A stretch of DNA of 57,982 nt from Rhizobiales bacterium 62-17 (GCA_001898965.1 MKVW01000007.1:134273-192254); one strand, 5' to 3'. Positions 36,001-45,825 are shown, counted from the stretch's first letter. Notes: generated from the sequence alone by a model not told the origin. Translations and numbers: made by a program.

Positions 36001-36671
36001 AACTGGCAGGACCATCGCCACTCACCCGTCGGCGAGCGGAAGAAATAGCCGATGCCGTTATCGGCCCACATCCAGTTGACCTTCTCTTCCGAGCCGACCT
36101 GAAACACAAAATCCTTGAGACCAACGGCGTGCTGAATTTCCTTCGGGTAGCCGCCAACCTTGGTGTTGGAATAGCGATTGAAGTTGCCAAAGAAGGCGTC
36201 TGACGCAGCGTCGTCTTCGTTGAGAGCGGACAAATCGAGCATGCTCCACGCGTCTTCCCATCCCGGCGCATCGTCGTCGATCCGCGACCAACGAATGGGA
36301 AAGGGCTTGTAGGGATGATTGAGGTCGGGCAGCGGAACGAGGTTGTCCGTCGTCGTATATTCCCGGATCAGCCAGCCCTCGCCATGCGGCAGATCGAACG
36401 GATGGCTGCGCAGATTGTGAAACAGAACCAGAAGCGACACGTGTCTTAGTTGCTCCGGCACATAGGGCAATTCGTCGATGCGAACCTGCAACAGCGGAAA
36501 CATCGGTTCGCCCTTCCACTCGGGCAGCCCTTCGCCGTGACGACCGACTCCACGACAAAACCATGACGTGACCGGATCCTCCGGCGGTCGAAATCCGCCT
36601 GCCGTCGCCACGGAAGCGGAACGCAATTGGCCTTGCAGTTGATCGAGAACCGTTTGGGCAGCCGGGGTCAC
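35994..36671 (-). CDS. DUF1963 (YwqG-like) protein
   Basis: 225 residues from GTG, AAGGGA upstream. The central and C-terminal pattern (FPLLQVRIDELP, GGYPKEIQ, FVFQVGSEEKVNWMWADNG, GYFFRSPTGEWRWSCQFY) is that of DUF1963/YwqG proteins, cytoplasmic and of unknown function, frequently neighbours of toxin-immunity or unlinked genes. No signal peptide. Confidence 0.7.
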   Translation of the reverse strand: MTPAAQTVLDQLQGQLRSASVATAGGFRPPEDPVTSWFCRGVGRHGEGLPEWKGEPMFPLLQVRIDELPYVPEQLRHVSLLVLFHNLRSHPFDLPHGEGWLIREYTTTDNLVPLPDLNHPYKPFPIRWSRIDDDAPGWEDAWSMLDLSALNEDDAASDAFFGNFNRYSNTKVGGYPKEIQHAVGLKDFVFQVGSEEKVNWMWADNGIGYFFRSPTGEWRWSCQFY

Positions 36672-36759
36672 GCGGGCGATATCCCTTCGGGAGTTTCTTT
36701 GCGAATTCTTTGAAAGACAGGATCGAACACTCTTAATTCGCCGATCCGCCAGGGGTTCC

Positions 36760-37803
36760 CTACCCGAACAACCGATACGGCACTCCGCCCACGGCGATCA
36801 GATAGAGCAGCCCGGTCACCGTCACCACCGAGATCATCGTGCCCGCCATGATCAGGCTTGAGGCGCGTTCGACATAGACGTTGTACTGGCTCGCCATCAC
36901 GAAAACGTTCAGCGCCGGCGGCAGCGCCGCCATCATCACGGCGGTGAAGGTCCACACGCGGCCGAAGTCGCCGAGCAGCGACATGGCGACCCACACCAGC
37001 AGCGGATGCAGCACCAGTTTGCACAGCAGCAGCAGCGGCATTTCGCCGGAGATGCGTCTGACCGGACGTTGCGCCACCGTCACGCCCATGACGAAGAGCG
37101 CGCAAGGGGCCGCGGCGTTTTGCAGGAAGGTGAGCAGTTTTTCCACCGGCACGGGCGGATGGATCTGCGTCGCCGCCGAGAAGATGGCGAGTGCGGTGGC
37201 GACATTGAACGGATGGGTGAAGACACGCCGGGCGATCAGCCACGCCGTTTCGGCCTTGGTCGCGTGGCTGCCAGCCGACAGGCTCATCAGCAACGGCACA
37301 ATGGTGAAGAAGAACGTCGAGTCGAAGACGAAGATCAAAGCCGTCGGCACCACCGAGGCCGGACCGAAGGCCGCAAGCGTCAGCCCCGGCCCCATATAGC
37401 CGACATTGGAATAGCCCGACGCGACGCCCTGGATCGTCGCCTGTTCCAGGCGGCGGCCGCTGCCAAACCAGCCGACGCCGAAACCGAAGGCATAGGCCAG
37501 CGCCGTGCAGCTCGTGGTGATCGCGATGAAGCGCCAATTGGCCAGTTCGGCGATCGGCGTGGCGGCGATCAGATTGTAGAACAGGGCCGGCAGCGCGACA
37601 TAGACGATGAACGTGTTCATCCAGGCGAGGCCGGCCTCGGGAATATCCCACAATTTTCCGCAGACGTAGCCGATGACGATCAGCCCGAAAAACGGCAGCG
37701 CCAGATTGAGGACATCGGCCAATTTGGGAGCGAAAAGCCCCACCCCGACGAGCGCCGCGAAGCCGGCCAGAGGCACAAAAACGTGGATCAGGCGGTCGCG
37801 CAC
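36760..37803 (-). CDS. AEC (auxin efflux carrier) family transporter
   Basis: 347 residues as drawn, from GTG 37803. Family members usually open at LNLALPFFGLIVIGY, so a TTG start at 37722 (about 320 residues) is equally possible, and the extra N-terminal span may not be real. About ten hydrophobic spans, an inverted-repeat architecture with NVGYMGPGL in the middle and AAPCALFVMGVTVA. Members export auxin-like or malate-type organic anions; the substrate is unknown. Confidence 0.78.
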   Translation of the reverse strand: MRDRLIHVFVPLAGFAALVGVGLFAPKLADVLNLALPFFGLIVIGYVCGKLWDIPEAGLAWMNTFIVYVALPALFYNLIAATPIAELANWRFIAITTSCTALAYAFGFGVGWFGSGRRLEQATIQGVASGYSNVGYMGPGLTLAAFGPASVVPTALIFVFDSTFFFTIVPLLMSLSAGSHATKAETAWLIARRVFTHPFNVATALAIFSAATQIHPPVPVEKLLTFLQNAAAPCALFVMGVTVAQRPVRRISGEMPLLLLCKLVLHPLLVWVAMSLLGDFGRVWTFTAVMMAALPPALNVFVMASQYNVYVERASSLIMAGTMISVVTVTGLLYLIAVGGVPYRLFG

Positions 37804-37883
37804 ACGCTTGTTTCCGGAATTTCAGCCCCAACTAACGCAAAAAGCGCTGACGGCGCATATTGTGCGCGATTCCGCTCACCGTT

Positions 37884-38813
37884 ATGGATTTGACCAAATC
37901 GAGTCAACGCGGCATGCCGCGAACCCCGGTGCCGCCCTCTTTGTCCACGCCTCCGCCCGCCCCTCGCTTCAAGCATCGCCTTGAATATGCCTGTTTCCGG
38001 GCCATGGCGGCGCTTGTGCGGGCGCTGCCGTTGGAGGCCGCCTCCAATGCCATGGGCTGGGGCTGGCGGATGTTCGCGCCCTGGTCGAGCCGGCATCGCC
38101 GCGCGCTCGCCAATCTGCAAGCCGCCATGCCGGAAAAAACCGAAGCCGAGCGCGAAGCGATCGTGCGGGCGATGTGGGACAATCTCGGCCGGGTCTTCGC
38201 CGAGGAGTTCCATCTCAAGACCATTCTGGATGAAGGCCGCCTTGAGCTTGATAGTAAATTCGAGGCGCTGCTGCCCGCCGACGGGCGCTTTGTCGCCGGC
38301 GCTCCCCATCTCGGCAACTGGGAATTGGCCTCGGCCGGTCTGGTGGCCGTCGGCCAGAACACCGCCGGTGTCTTTCAGCGGATCAAGAACCCTTTGATCG
38401 ATGCCTATGTGTTCGGTCTGCGCGCGCCCTATTATCCGGGCGGCCTGATCGCCAAGCACGAGAGCGCCGTGCGACGTCTGCTGCAACATGCGCGCCGGGG
38501 CGGCGCCATCACCACCATGGTCGATCTGCGCGACAATTTCGGCCTGCCCGTGCCGTTTTTCGGGCGGCCGGCGCCCAGTTCGCCGTTTCCGGCGATGGCC
38601 GCGCGCCGGCTGGGTATTCCGCTGCTTGCCGGCCAGATCGTCCGGCTGCCGGGCGTGCGGTTCCGCGCCAGCCTGGTCGTGATCGACGTTCCACGAACCG
38701 ATAATGTCGACGCCGATGTTGCCGTGGCGACCGCCAATCTCCAGCACGCCATCGAGAACATGGTGCGCGCCCACCCCGAACAATGGATGTGGGCGCATCG
38801 GCGCTGGGGCTGA
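37884..38813 (+). CDS. Lipid A acyltransferase family (LpxL/HtrB-like)
   Basis: 309 residues from ATG 37884 (other in-frame starts at 37860 and 37914; no clear ribosome site). The acyltransferase H-x4-E motif is HLGNWE (His142, Glu147), preceded by YACFRAMAALVRALP and followed by MVDLRDNFGLPVPFFGRPA, as in LpxL/LpxM. It transfers a secondary acyl chain to Kdo2-lipid A at the inner membrane face. The predicted membrane anchor is weak, and phosphatidylinositol mannoside acyltransferase-like proteins share the fold. Confidence 0.8.
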   Translation: MDLTKSSQRGMPRTPVPPSLSTPPPAPRFKHRLEYACFRAMAALVRALPLEAASNAMGWGWRMFAPWSSRHRRALANLQAAMPEKTEAEREAIVRAMWDNLGRVFAEEFHLKTILDEGRLELDSKFEALLPADGRFVAGAPHLGNWELASAGLVAVGQNTAGVFQRIKNPLIDAYVFGLRAPYYPGGLIAKHESAVRRLLQHARRGGAITTMVDLRDNFGLPVPFFGRPAPSSPFPAMAARRLGIPLLAGQIVRLPGVRFRASLVVIDVPRTDNVDADVAVATANLQHAIENMVRAHPEQWMWAHRRWG

Positions 38814-38884
38814 AAGGCGCGGCGCAACCGGCTACACTCGCCCGAACCTTAGAATCTCGACCCACCAAAACCGGAATTTTGCCT

Positions 38885-39661
38885 GTGCGCATAGCCACCT
38901 GGAACGTCAATTCGGTGCGTCAGCGCCTCGACCATCTCCTGCGTTATCTCAAGGAAGAGGAACCCGACGTCCTGTGCCTGCAGGAAATCAAATGCACCGA
39001 CGACGCCTTCCCCAGGGCCGAGATCGAGAGCGCCGGCTATAACGCGGCCGTGCATGGCCAGAAGACGTTCAACGGCGTCGCCATCCTATCGAAAGCGCCC
39101 ATCGAGGTGACGCGCGGCCTGCCGGGCGACGATGCGGACGAACAGTCGCGCTATATCGAGGCCATCGTGCCGCATGGCGACACCGTCGTGCGCGTCGCCT
39201 CGATCTATCTGCCCAACGGCAATCCGGTCGGCACCGAGAAATATGCCTATAAGCTCGCCTGGATGGATCGCCTCGCTCGCCATGCCAAAATGCTGCTGGC
39301 CTACGAGGAGCCGCTGGTTCTGGCCGGCGACTACAACGTCATCCCCGAGGCCAAGGACGCCAAGACGCCGGAAGCCTGGGTCAACGATGCGCTGTTCCTG
39401 CCGCAGACCCACGCCGCCTTTCGCCGGCTGATCAATCTCGGCCTCACCGAAGCGGTCCGCGCCACGACCGACGAAGCCGGGCTCTATTCCTTCTGGGATT
39501 ATCAGGCCGGCGCCTGGCAGAAGAACAACGGCATCCGTATCGACCATCTGCTGCTGTCGCCGCAGGCGGCCGACCGTCTCTCCTCCGCCACGATCGACAA
39601 ACATGTGCGCGGCTGGGAAAAGCCATCGGACCACGTGCCGGTGCGCATCGAACTCAACTGA
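38885..39661 (+). CDS. xthA: Exodeoxyribonuclease III
   Basis: 258 residues from GTG 38885 (VRIATWNVNSVRQRL). Conserved endonuclease/exonuclease/phosphatase motifs: LCLQEIKC (metal Glu), SIYLPNG with catalytic Tyr, AGDYNVIPEAKD, and C-terminal GIRIDHLLLS and KPSDHVPV (catalytic Asp-His). AP endonuclease and 3'-repair nuclease in base excision repair. A longer frame upstream overlaps the acyltransferase gene and is unlikely. Confidence 0.93.
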   Translation: MRIATWNVNSVRQRLDHLLRYLKEEEPDVLCLQEIKCTDDAFPRAEIESAGYNAAVHGQKTFNGVAILSKAPIEVTRGLPGDDADEQSRYIEAIVPHGDTVVRVASIYLPNGNPVGTEKYAYKLAWMDRLARHAKMLLAYEEPLVLAGDYNVIPEAKDAKTPEAWVNDALFLPQTHAAFRRLINLGLTEAVRATTDEAGLYSFWDYQAGAWQKNNGIRIDHLLLSPQAADRLSSATIDKHVRGWEKPSDHVPVRIELN

Positions 39662-39669
39662 GGCCCTGA

Positions 39670-41940
39670 TTGGCAAAGCCACAGCCAGCGCGCGCGACGG
39701 AGGCCACCGGCCGCAAGACGGCGCGACGCGGATTGCTGTGGCTGGTCGGGCTGACGCCGGTCATCGTCGGGCTCATCGTCGGCGTGTTGCTCAACGGCAC
39801 GCGGCCGGTGGAGCGCCTGCGCAACATCGTCTTCGACGAATTCCAGCAGCTCGCGCCACGCCCCTGGTCGCCCGATCTGCCGGTGCGCATCGTCGATATC
39901 GACGATGCCTCCCTCACCCGCCTCGGCCAATGGCCGTGGCCGCGCCAGCGGCTCGCCGAGCTGACCAACAAGCTCATAGAACAAGGTGCCGCCGTCGTCG
40001 CTTACGACAGCCTGTTCGCCGAGCCCGACCGGCTCGCGACCCGCGAAGTGCTGTCGCTGCTGCCAGCTTCGCCGGAACGCGATGCGCTGCAAAAGACGCT
40101 CGCCGACAGCGGCACGCTCGACGCCGACCCGCTTGAAAAAGCCTTCCGCGACCAGCCGGTGGTGATCGGCATGGCGCTGACCAATCGTCCTTCCGACGTC
40201 AGCGCGCCGATGAAGACGCAATTCGTCCGCCTGGGTGATGATCCAACTGCGGCGCTACCGTTCTTTCGCGGCATGATCCTGCCGCTGCCGCATCTGCGCG
40301 AAGCGGCCGCCGGCATGGGCGCCATCAATTACATCCCCGATGTCGATCTCATCCTGCGGCGCGTGCCGCTGGTCTTCGCCATCGGCGAAGGGCCGGAGAA
40401 AACCCTGGTGCCGAGCCTCGCCGGCGAAGCGCTGCGCGTCGCCTTCCGCACCGACACGCCGGTCATCAAGGCGAGCAATGCCTCGGGCGAAACCAATTTC
40501 GGCGGTCGCACTTCCATCGTTGCCGTGAAGATCGGCGATGCCGAAATCCCCACCGAGCGGGATGGCGGCGTGCGCATACGTTTCGCCGGATCGCAGCCGG
40601 GCCGCGTGCTGCCGGTGTGGAAGATTTTGGAAGGCGGCGTCGATCGCGATGAGATCGAGGGGCGCATCATGCTCGTCGGTTCGAGCGCCGCCGGCCTCTC
40701 CGACTTGCGCTCGACGCCGATCGACAGCGCTGTGCCCGGCGTCGAAGTGCATGCGGAGCTGATCGAACATGCGTTGACCGGCTCGCGCCTCGCCCGGCCC
40801 GATTGGATGCTCGGCGCCGAAGCCATCGCTTTGCTCATCGGCGGCCTCGCCGTCGCCTTCCTGGCACGACGGTTGCCGCCGACTTTGGCGGCGCTCGCCG
40901 CTTTCCTACTGCTTTTCGTCTGCGTGCTCGGCAGCTGGTATCTGTTCCGCTACGAAGACCTGCTGTTCGATCCGGTCATTCCCGGCGCGTCGTGGATCGC
41001 CACTTATCTCGGCGTCACCTTCGTCGTCTATCGGCAGAGCGAACAGGAGAAGCGGTTCGTGCGCGGCGCCTTCCAGCGCTATCTCAGCCCCAGCGTCATC
41101 GAACAGCTCGCCGCCGATCCGTCCCGCCTCAAGCTCGGCGGCGATACGCGCGAGGTGTCGATCCTGTTTTCCGACGCGCGCGATTTCACCACGCGTGCCG
41201 AGACGCTCGATGCCGAGGGCGTGGTGCGTTTTCTCAACGCCCTGCACACGCCGCTGACCGGCGCCGTACTCGCTGAGCGCGGCACGATCGACAAATATAT
41301 CGGCGATGGGCTGATGGCATTCTGGAATGCGCCGCTGATCGTCACCGATCATGCCGACCGGGCCTGCGCGGCGGCGCTCGCCATGCAGGCGGCCATCCCC
41401 GACATCGATGCGGCGTTGCGGGCCCAGGCCGAGGCCGAAGGCCGGTCGCATGTGCCGCTGGCCGTCGGCATCGGCCTCAACGCCGGACCGGTCTTCGTCG
41501 GCAATATGGGATCGGACCAGCGCTTCGATTATTCGATCGTCGGCGATCCGGTGAATGTCGCGGCGCGGCTGGAGACGGCGACCAAGGAATTGGGCGTGTC
41601 GATCGTCGCCTCGGCGGCGATCCGGGCGGCCGCATCGGCGCATCGGTTTGTCGAACTCGGCGCCTTTGCATTGAAGGGCAAAAGCGAGCCGCAGCCGCTC
41701 TATGCCCTGCATGGCCATCAGGACCAGCTCGGCGCGGATTTCCAGCGCTTCGCGACGCTGCACGCGGCGGTGCTGCAAGGCCTCGCCAGTGGCGCGCCCG
41801 ATCTGCCTGAACGTATCTCGGCGGCGGTCGCAACGCGCGATGGCGCGCGCTATCTCACGTTCTACAAGAAGATCAGCGGCAAGATCGGCAACGGACGAGC
41901 CATTGAAATCGAGGGCGAGAAGTCGCCCGGAGGCTCTTGA
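39670..41940 (+). CDS. CHASE2-domain class III adenylate/guanylate cyclase
   Basis: 756 residues from TTG 39670, with GAGG seven nt upstream. One N-terminal span (about 22-42), a periplasmic CHASE2 sensor (about 45-370), three spans (about 380-460) and a class III cyclase domain (about 485-680). Metal-binding Asp residues are in FSDARDF and KYIGDG. The base-contacting Lys is in TIDKYIGD; the second specificity position is Ser before IVGD; the transition-state Asn and Arg are in NVAARLE. This favours ATP. It makes cAMP in response to an extracytoplasmic cue. An ExoR-like gene is convergent next to it. Confidence 0.88.
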   Translation: MAKPQPARATEATGRKTARRGLLWLVGLTPVIVGLIVGVLLNGTRPVERLRNIVFDEFQQLAPRPWSPDLPVRIVDIDDASLTRLGQWPWPRQRLAELTNKLIEQGAAVVAYDSLFAEPDRLATREVLSLLPASPERDALQKTLADSGTLDADPLEKAFRDQPVVIGMALTNRPSDVSAPMKTQFVRLGDDPTAALPFFRGMILPLPHLREAAAGMGAINYIPDVDLILRRVPLVFAIGEGPEKTLVPSLAGEALRVAFRTDTPVIKASNASGETNFGGRTSIVAVKIGDAEIPTERDGGVRIRFAGSQPGRVLPVWKILEGGVDRDEIEGRIMLVGSSAAGLSDLRSTPIDSAVPGVEVHAELIEHALTGSRLARPDWMLGAEAIALLIGGLAVAFLARRLPPTLAALAAFLLLFVCVLGSWYLFRYEDLLFDPVIPGASWIATYLGVTFVVYRQSEQEKRFVRGAFQRYLSPSVIEQLAADPSRLKLGGDTREVSILFSDARDFTTRAETLDAEGVVRFLNALHTPLTGAVLAERGTIDKYIGDGLMAFWNAPLIVTDHADRACAAALAMQAAIPDIDAALRAQAEAEGRSHVPLAVGIGLNAGPVFVGNMGSDQRFDYSIVGDPVNVAARLETATKELGVSIVASAAIRAAASAHRFVELGAFALKGKSEPQPLYALHGHQDQLGADFQRFATLHAAVLQGLASGAPDLPERISAAVATRDGARYLTFYKKISGKIGNGRAIEIEGEKSPGGS

Positions 41941-41953
41941 TAAAACGAATGAA

Positions 41954-42799
41954 TTAACGGGAACGTTTGGCGAGCTGGCGGCTCAGTTCGATATGCGCCG
42001 CCTGTTTGTCGAAGTCATCGGCGGTGCGAATCGCAGTGTCGTAAAGGTCGACAATCCAGCGGTTCTCCGGCCGGTCGCCGGCCGCTTCGCGCGCCAGGGT
42101 CAGATACATCAGGCCGCGGTGGCGCTGGCGCGGCAGGCCGTTGAGGCCCTGGAAGAGCATGTTGCCGAGCAACGCTTGCGCTTCCATGTGGTTCTTTTCG
42201 GCGGCGTTGCTGAGCCAACGGGTCGCCTGGCGCGGATCGGCCGGGATGCCGTCGCCGTCCAGGTACATGCGCGCCAGATTGTACTGGGCGTTGGCGTCGC
42301 TGAAATTGGTAGCGGCGTAATGGAAAAGCTGGAAGGCGCGGCGCGGATTGCGCTTCAGCGTCTGCAGGCCATGCAGATTGTAATTGCCGACTGAGACGAA
42401 GGCGCTCGAGACGAACGGGATCTCGCGCGGGTCGGAGGCGTCCTCATCGTAGGAGGCGACGATCTGCGAGAAATACTGGAAGGCCTTGATGTCGTCGTGC
42501 GGTACGCCGTCGCCGGCCGCATACATCTGGCCAAGCTTCCATTGCGCCATCGACTGACCGCCTTCGGCGGCATAACGCAGCGCACGTACGGAAGCGTCAA
42601 AATTGCCGGCGCGATAACCGGCGAGACCTTCACGCAGCGCCGCCATCGGATCCTTGAACACCGGCAGAGCGGCGGTGGCCGAGCCCGGTGGCGTCGGCTC
42701 CGAATCGAGCGCACGGGCCGGCGTCATGACAACCGACGCGCCAAGCAAGGCGATGCTGCAATAGAAACGGACGGAGTGGTGAGCCGGAAAAGCCATCAT
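41954..42799 (-). CDS. Sel1-repeat protein, ExoR-like
   Basis: 281 residues from the ATG pair at 42799/42796 with GGGGAT upstream. Signal peptide with VRFYCSIALLGASVVMTPARA. About four Sel1/TPR-like repeats follow (AAEGGQSMAQWKLGQMYAAG, ATNFSDANAQYNLARMYLDG, AAEKNHMEAQALLGNMLFQG). Size, signal peptide and repeat order resemble the periplasmic ExoR of Sinorhizobium, which restrains the ExoS/ChvI system controlling exopolysaccharide. The degree of identity cannot be judged here and no exoS/chvI is in the window. Confidence 0.7.
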   Translation of the reverse strand: MMAFPAHHSVRFYCSIALLGASVVMTPARALDSEPTPPGSATAALPVFKDPMAALREGLAGYRAGNFDASVRALRYAAEGGQSMAQWKLGQMYAAGDGVPHDDIKAFQYFSQIVASYDEDASDPREIPFVSSAFVSVGNYNLHGLQTLKRNPRRAFQLFHYAATNFSDANAQYNLARMYLDGDGIPADPRQATRWLSNAAEKNHMEAQALLGNMLFQGLNGLPRQRHRGLMYLTLAREAAGDRPENRWIVDLYDTAIRTADDFDKQAAHIELSRQLAKRSR

Positions 42800-43234
42800 G
42801 GCAGATCCCCGCAAACGTTGACCCAACCCCAGCCCATCGAAATGAAATGAGAACGGCGCGACACAAAGGTCGCTCCTTCGCGGCTCGATCCCTCGCGCCC
42901 GGATCGAATAGGAAACTCCGTCTTGCTGAACCCACACGCGTCCATCAACGCTGTCCCAATTCCAATTGATCTATCGCCACGCGATTCCGCACCGAATGAG
43001 TGTTTCATTGCCTTGACGATGCGATCAACTACCGCTCTCACTGCACCCTACTGATTAGCGAGCGGTTTATGGCACAAACGGGGCATAGATCAGGGCGTTT
43101 CGCGTCGTAATCTGAATCATTTTCAGGCTGTTGCACGGACGCAACAGGGATACTGCGATCCGAAAGGGTTCCTTCACCTACATTTCGCATTGCCGCGAAA
43201 TCATGTTCCGGTGGCGCGACATCTTTCCAAACAA
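42800..43234. other. Gene-free interval of 435 bp
   Basis: I see no convincing gene. Two adjacent perfect inverted repeats occur: CTGAA-N5-TTCAG (43112-43126) and CTGTTGC-N6-GCAACAG (43128-43147). The promoter of the ExoR-like gene must be here, but no clear sigma-70 hexamers stand out. Confidence 0.5.
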
Positions 43235-44161
43235 TTAGGAAACATGCGTTTTCGCCAACAAGGGCGTGAGCCGCGCTGCCAGAAAGTCGGACAAGGCCCG
43301 CACGGCCGGCAATTGGCCGCGCCGATGCGGCGTCAAAAGGGTCAGCGTTGGGCCGGCTGGGCGCCACCCCTCCAGCAAGCGAACGAGCTGACCGCTGGCC
43401 AGCGCCTCGGTGCACATGCGCGCCGGCAAGGACGCGATGCCAAGCCCAGCGATGGCGGCATTCAACAGCGTGGCTGGATCGTTGGAGACGAAACGCCAGC
43501 ACGGCATGGCGGCCTCGTCCTCGAAGGCCCGTCCCCTGTCGTCATAGAAGCGCCAGGGCAGCGCCTTGGTCTTCAGGGCGAACCAGATGCCCAGATGTCC
43601 GCCGAGTTCCGTGGGAGAGTTGGGCCGTGGCCGGCCCTCCAGATAGGACGGCGCACAGACCAGATGATTGAACGAGGCACCGAGCCGGCGCTGCACCAGG
43701 CTTGAATCCGGCAAGGCGCCGTAGTGCGTACGCAAAGCCAAGTCAAAGCCATCCTCGATGAGATCGACAAGGCGATCCGAAGCGTCAAGCTGAAGGAACA
43801 CTTTTGGATGAGCGATGGCGAATTCAGGCAGAATATCCGCTAGCAGGGTCTGGGCTTCGACGGTGGAAGCCGTAAGCCGCACCAGGCCCGCCGGCTCATT
43901 GAGACGGCCCTGGATCAAAGCCTCCGCCGCTTCCGCCTCGACCAGCATGGCCTGGGCGCGCTCATAAAGCTCGCGGCCGATCTCGGTCAGGGCGAACTGC
44001 CGGGCATGGCGCTGGAACAGCCGCAGGCCGAGACGGGTCTCGAAATCGCCGATGCGCTTGGCCAGCGTCGACTTCGGCATGCCCAGCGCACGCCCGGCCG
44101 CAGCGAATCCGCCTTGATCGGCCACTTGCACGAATAATCTGAGATCGTTGAGGTCAAGCAT
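43235..44161 (-). CDS. LysR-family transcriptional regulator
   Basis: 308 residues. N-terminal winged helix (MLDLNDLRLFVQVADQGGFAAAGRALGMPKSTLAKRIGDFE, in the order expected of LysR proteins) and a C-terminal substrate-binding fold. The subgroup with PKSTLSKRI and ARQFALTEIG often regulates adjacent oxidoreductase or efflux genes. It is divergent from the MFS transporter, the probable target. Confidence 0.87.
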   Translation of the reverse strand: MLDLNDLRLFVQVADQGGFAAAGRALGMPKSTLAKRIGDFETRLGLRLFQRHARQFALTEIGRELYERAQAMLVEAEAAEALIQGRLNEPAGLVRLTASTVEAQTLLADILPEFAIAHPKVFLQLDASDRLVDLIEDGFDLALRTHYGALPDSSLVQRRLGASFNHLVCAPSYLEGRPRPNSPTELGGHLGIWFALKTKALPWRFYDDRGRAFEDEAAMPCWRFVSNDPATLLNAAIAGLGIASLPARMCTEALASGQLVRLLEGWRPAGPTLTLLTPHRRGQLPAVRALSDFLAARLTPLLAKTHVS

Positions 44162-44166
44162 CTCAT

Positions 44167-44184
44167 TGTCCAGTTTTTAGGACA
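44167..44184. promoter_or_regulatory. Possible LysR site between lysR and the MFS gene
   Basis: Dyad TGTCC-N8-GGACA beside the LysR start, with a direct repeat CCAGTTT at 44170 and 44201. Confidence 0.35.
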
Positions 44185-44254
44185 TAAGGTTCTATTACTG
44201 CCAGTTTCTGTCCTTTCGTCCAAGTTTTACATGCGAGGGCGAAAGGACCATCCC

Positions 44255-45766
44255 ATGCCCCAAAGTTTTTCTGGAAGAAGCCTGACGGCGCTCGTCGCCG
44301 TCTGCATCGGCTCGTTCATGTTCGGCCTCGAGATTTCAGCCGTGCCCGCCGCCCTGCCGGGCATCGAAAACGCCTTGCAGACGTCGTTCACGGACATGCA
44401 ATGGATCATGAATGCCTACACCATCGCCGTGAACACCATGCTGATGGCGGCGGGCACCTTGGCGGACCGCTTCGGGCGGCGACGCCTGTTCATCATCGGC
44501 ACCGCCTTGTTCGGGCTGACCTCGCTGGTCTGCGGCTTCGCCCCCAACACCGCCACACTCATCATTGGCCGTGCCCTGCAAGGCATGAGCGGCAGCACCA
44601 TGCTCATCGCCATCTTGGCCGTGATCTCGCATCAGTTCGAAAACGCACGCGAACGCGGCATCGCCTTCAGCGTCTGGGGTGTCATTGCCGGCGCCGGCAT
44701 CGGCTTTGGTCCGATGGTCGGATCGCTCCTGGTGGAGTTCACCAACTGGCGCTGGGTGTTTCTGGTCAACGGCCTGGTCGCCATCGTCTCCATCGCGCTC
44801 GCTTATGCCACGGTGAAAGAATCGCGCGATCCCGATGCCGGACGGCTCGATCTCGCCGGCATCGTCACCCTATCTCTCGCAGTCTTCGGTCTCGCCTTTT
44901 ACATCACGCAAGGCGCCAGCCTCGGCTTTGGCAGCGTCACGGCGCTGGCCATTCTTGCTGGTGCGGTGTTGGCATTCGCGCTCTTCTTGTATGTCGAAAC
45001 CACGGTGGAACGGCCGATGGTCGACTTTTCCGTCTTCCGCATTCGGGCTTTTTCCGGCGCGCTGTTCGGCTGCATGGGCATGAACTTCGCCTTCTGGCCG
45101 TTCATGATCTATCTGCCGCTCTATTTTAACTACGGCCTCGGCTATAGCGCGGTCGCTTCCGGTCTGGCGCTGCTGGCCTATACGCTGCCGACATTGATCT
45201 TTCCGCCGCTCGGCGAATGGCTGGCGCTGCGCTATCGCGCGGCACGGGTCATTCCCGCCGCGCTGGCGGTCATCGGGCTTGGCTTCCTGATCATGTTCCT
45301 CGGCCTCAAGACCAATGCCGTTCTGGTTCTCATCGGCGCAGCGATCGCCGGCGCCGGACTTGGCAGCGTCAATACGCCGGTGACCAACACCACCACGGGC
45401 TCGGTCTCGCGCGAACGCGCCGGCATGGCCTCGGGCATCGATCTGTCGGCGCGCATGATCACGCTCGCCATCAACATCGCCGTCATGGGCCTGATCCTGA
45501 CCGAGGGCACGCTTGCGTCCCTGCGCGACAAGATCGGCGGCACGTTGACGGGAGCACCGTTGCGCGCCCTTGCCGAAGACGTGGCGGCCGGCAAGCTGCA
45601 CGGCGGCGCCCTGCCCGCCGCCAGCTTGCAAGCCGCTCTCATCGACGGTTTCGCCTGGGTGATGCTCTATGGCGTGCTTGGCGCCTTCGCCATGGCCAGC
45701 CTGAGCCTGCTGGCCTTCGGCGCCCGACCGAAGGCGCAGTGCGCCCAAGCCCAAACCTCAGTCTAA
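44255..45766 (+). CDS. MFS transporter, DHA2 (EmrB/QacA-like) family
   Basis: 503 residues from ATG 44255 with AAAGGA seven nt upstream; the upstream ATG (44231) lacks a site. Fourteen predicted spans. Motif A is in GTLADRFGRRRLF, and motif C-like GAGIGFGPMVGSLL is in the fifth span; WRWVFLVN follows. Members are proton-driven drug or toxic-compound exporters. Control by the divergent LysR protein is likely. Confidence 0.88.
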   Translation: MPQSFSGRSLTALVAVCIGSFMFGLEISAVPAALPGIENALQTSFTDMQWIMNAYTIAVNTMLMAAGTLADRFGRRRLFIIGTALFGLTSLVCGFAPNTATLIIGRALQGMSGSTMLIAILAVISHQFENARERGIAFSVWGVIAGAGIGFGPMVGSLLVEFTNWRWVFLVNGLVAIVSIALAYATVKESRDPDAGRLDLAGIVTLSLAVFGLAFYITQGASLGFGSVTALAILAGAVLAFALFLYVETTVERPMVDFSVFRIRAFSGALFGCMGMNFAFWPFMIYLPLYFNYGLGYSAVASGLALLAYTLPTLIFPPLGEWLALRYRAARVIPAALAVIGLGFLIMFLGLKTNAVLVLIGAAIAGAGLGSVNTPVTNTTTGSVSRERAGMASGIDLSARMITLAINIAVMGLILTEGTLASLRDKIGGTLTGAPLRALAEDVAAGKLHGGALPAASLQAALIDGFAWVMLYGVLGAFAMASLSLLAFGARPKAQCAQAQTSV

Positions 45767-45786
45767 GACCGATCCCCTCTACTCAA

Positions 45787-45825
45787 CGACAGACGCCGGC
45801 TCTCCCGCGCGTCTGTCGCCTTGTT
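45787..45825 (+). terminator. Stem-loop terminator after the MFS gene
   Basis: Perfect 10-bp stem CGACAGACGC / GCGTCTGTCG with a 12-nt loop; a weak T-rich tail follows (CCTTGTT). Confidence 0.5.

Noticed and set aside
40862..40877. Sigma-54-like sequence TGGCACGACGGTTGCC
   Set aside because: Correct GG-N10-GC spacing, but it is inside the CHASE2 cyclase coding region with no gene start downstream; probably chance in GC-rich DNA.
43038..43502. 154-codon minus-strand frame upstream of the ExoR-like gene
   Set aside because: Overlaps the end of the LysR gene in another frame, low-quality composition, no ribosome site.
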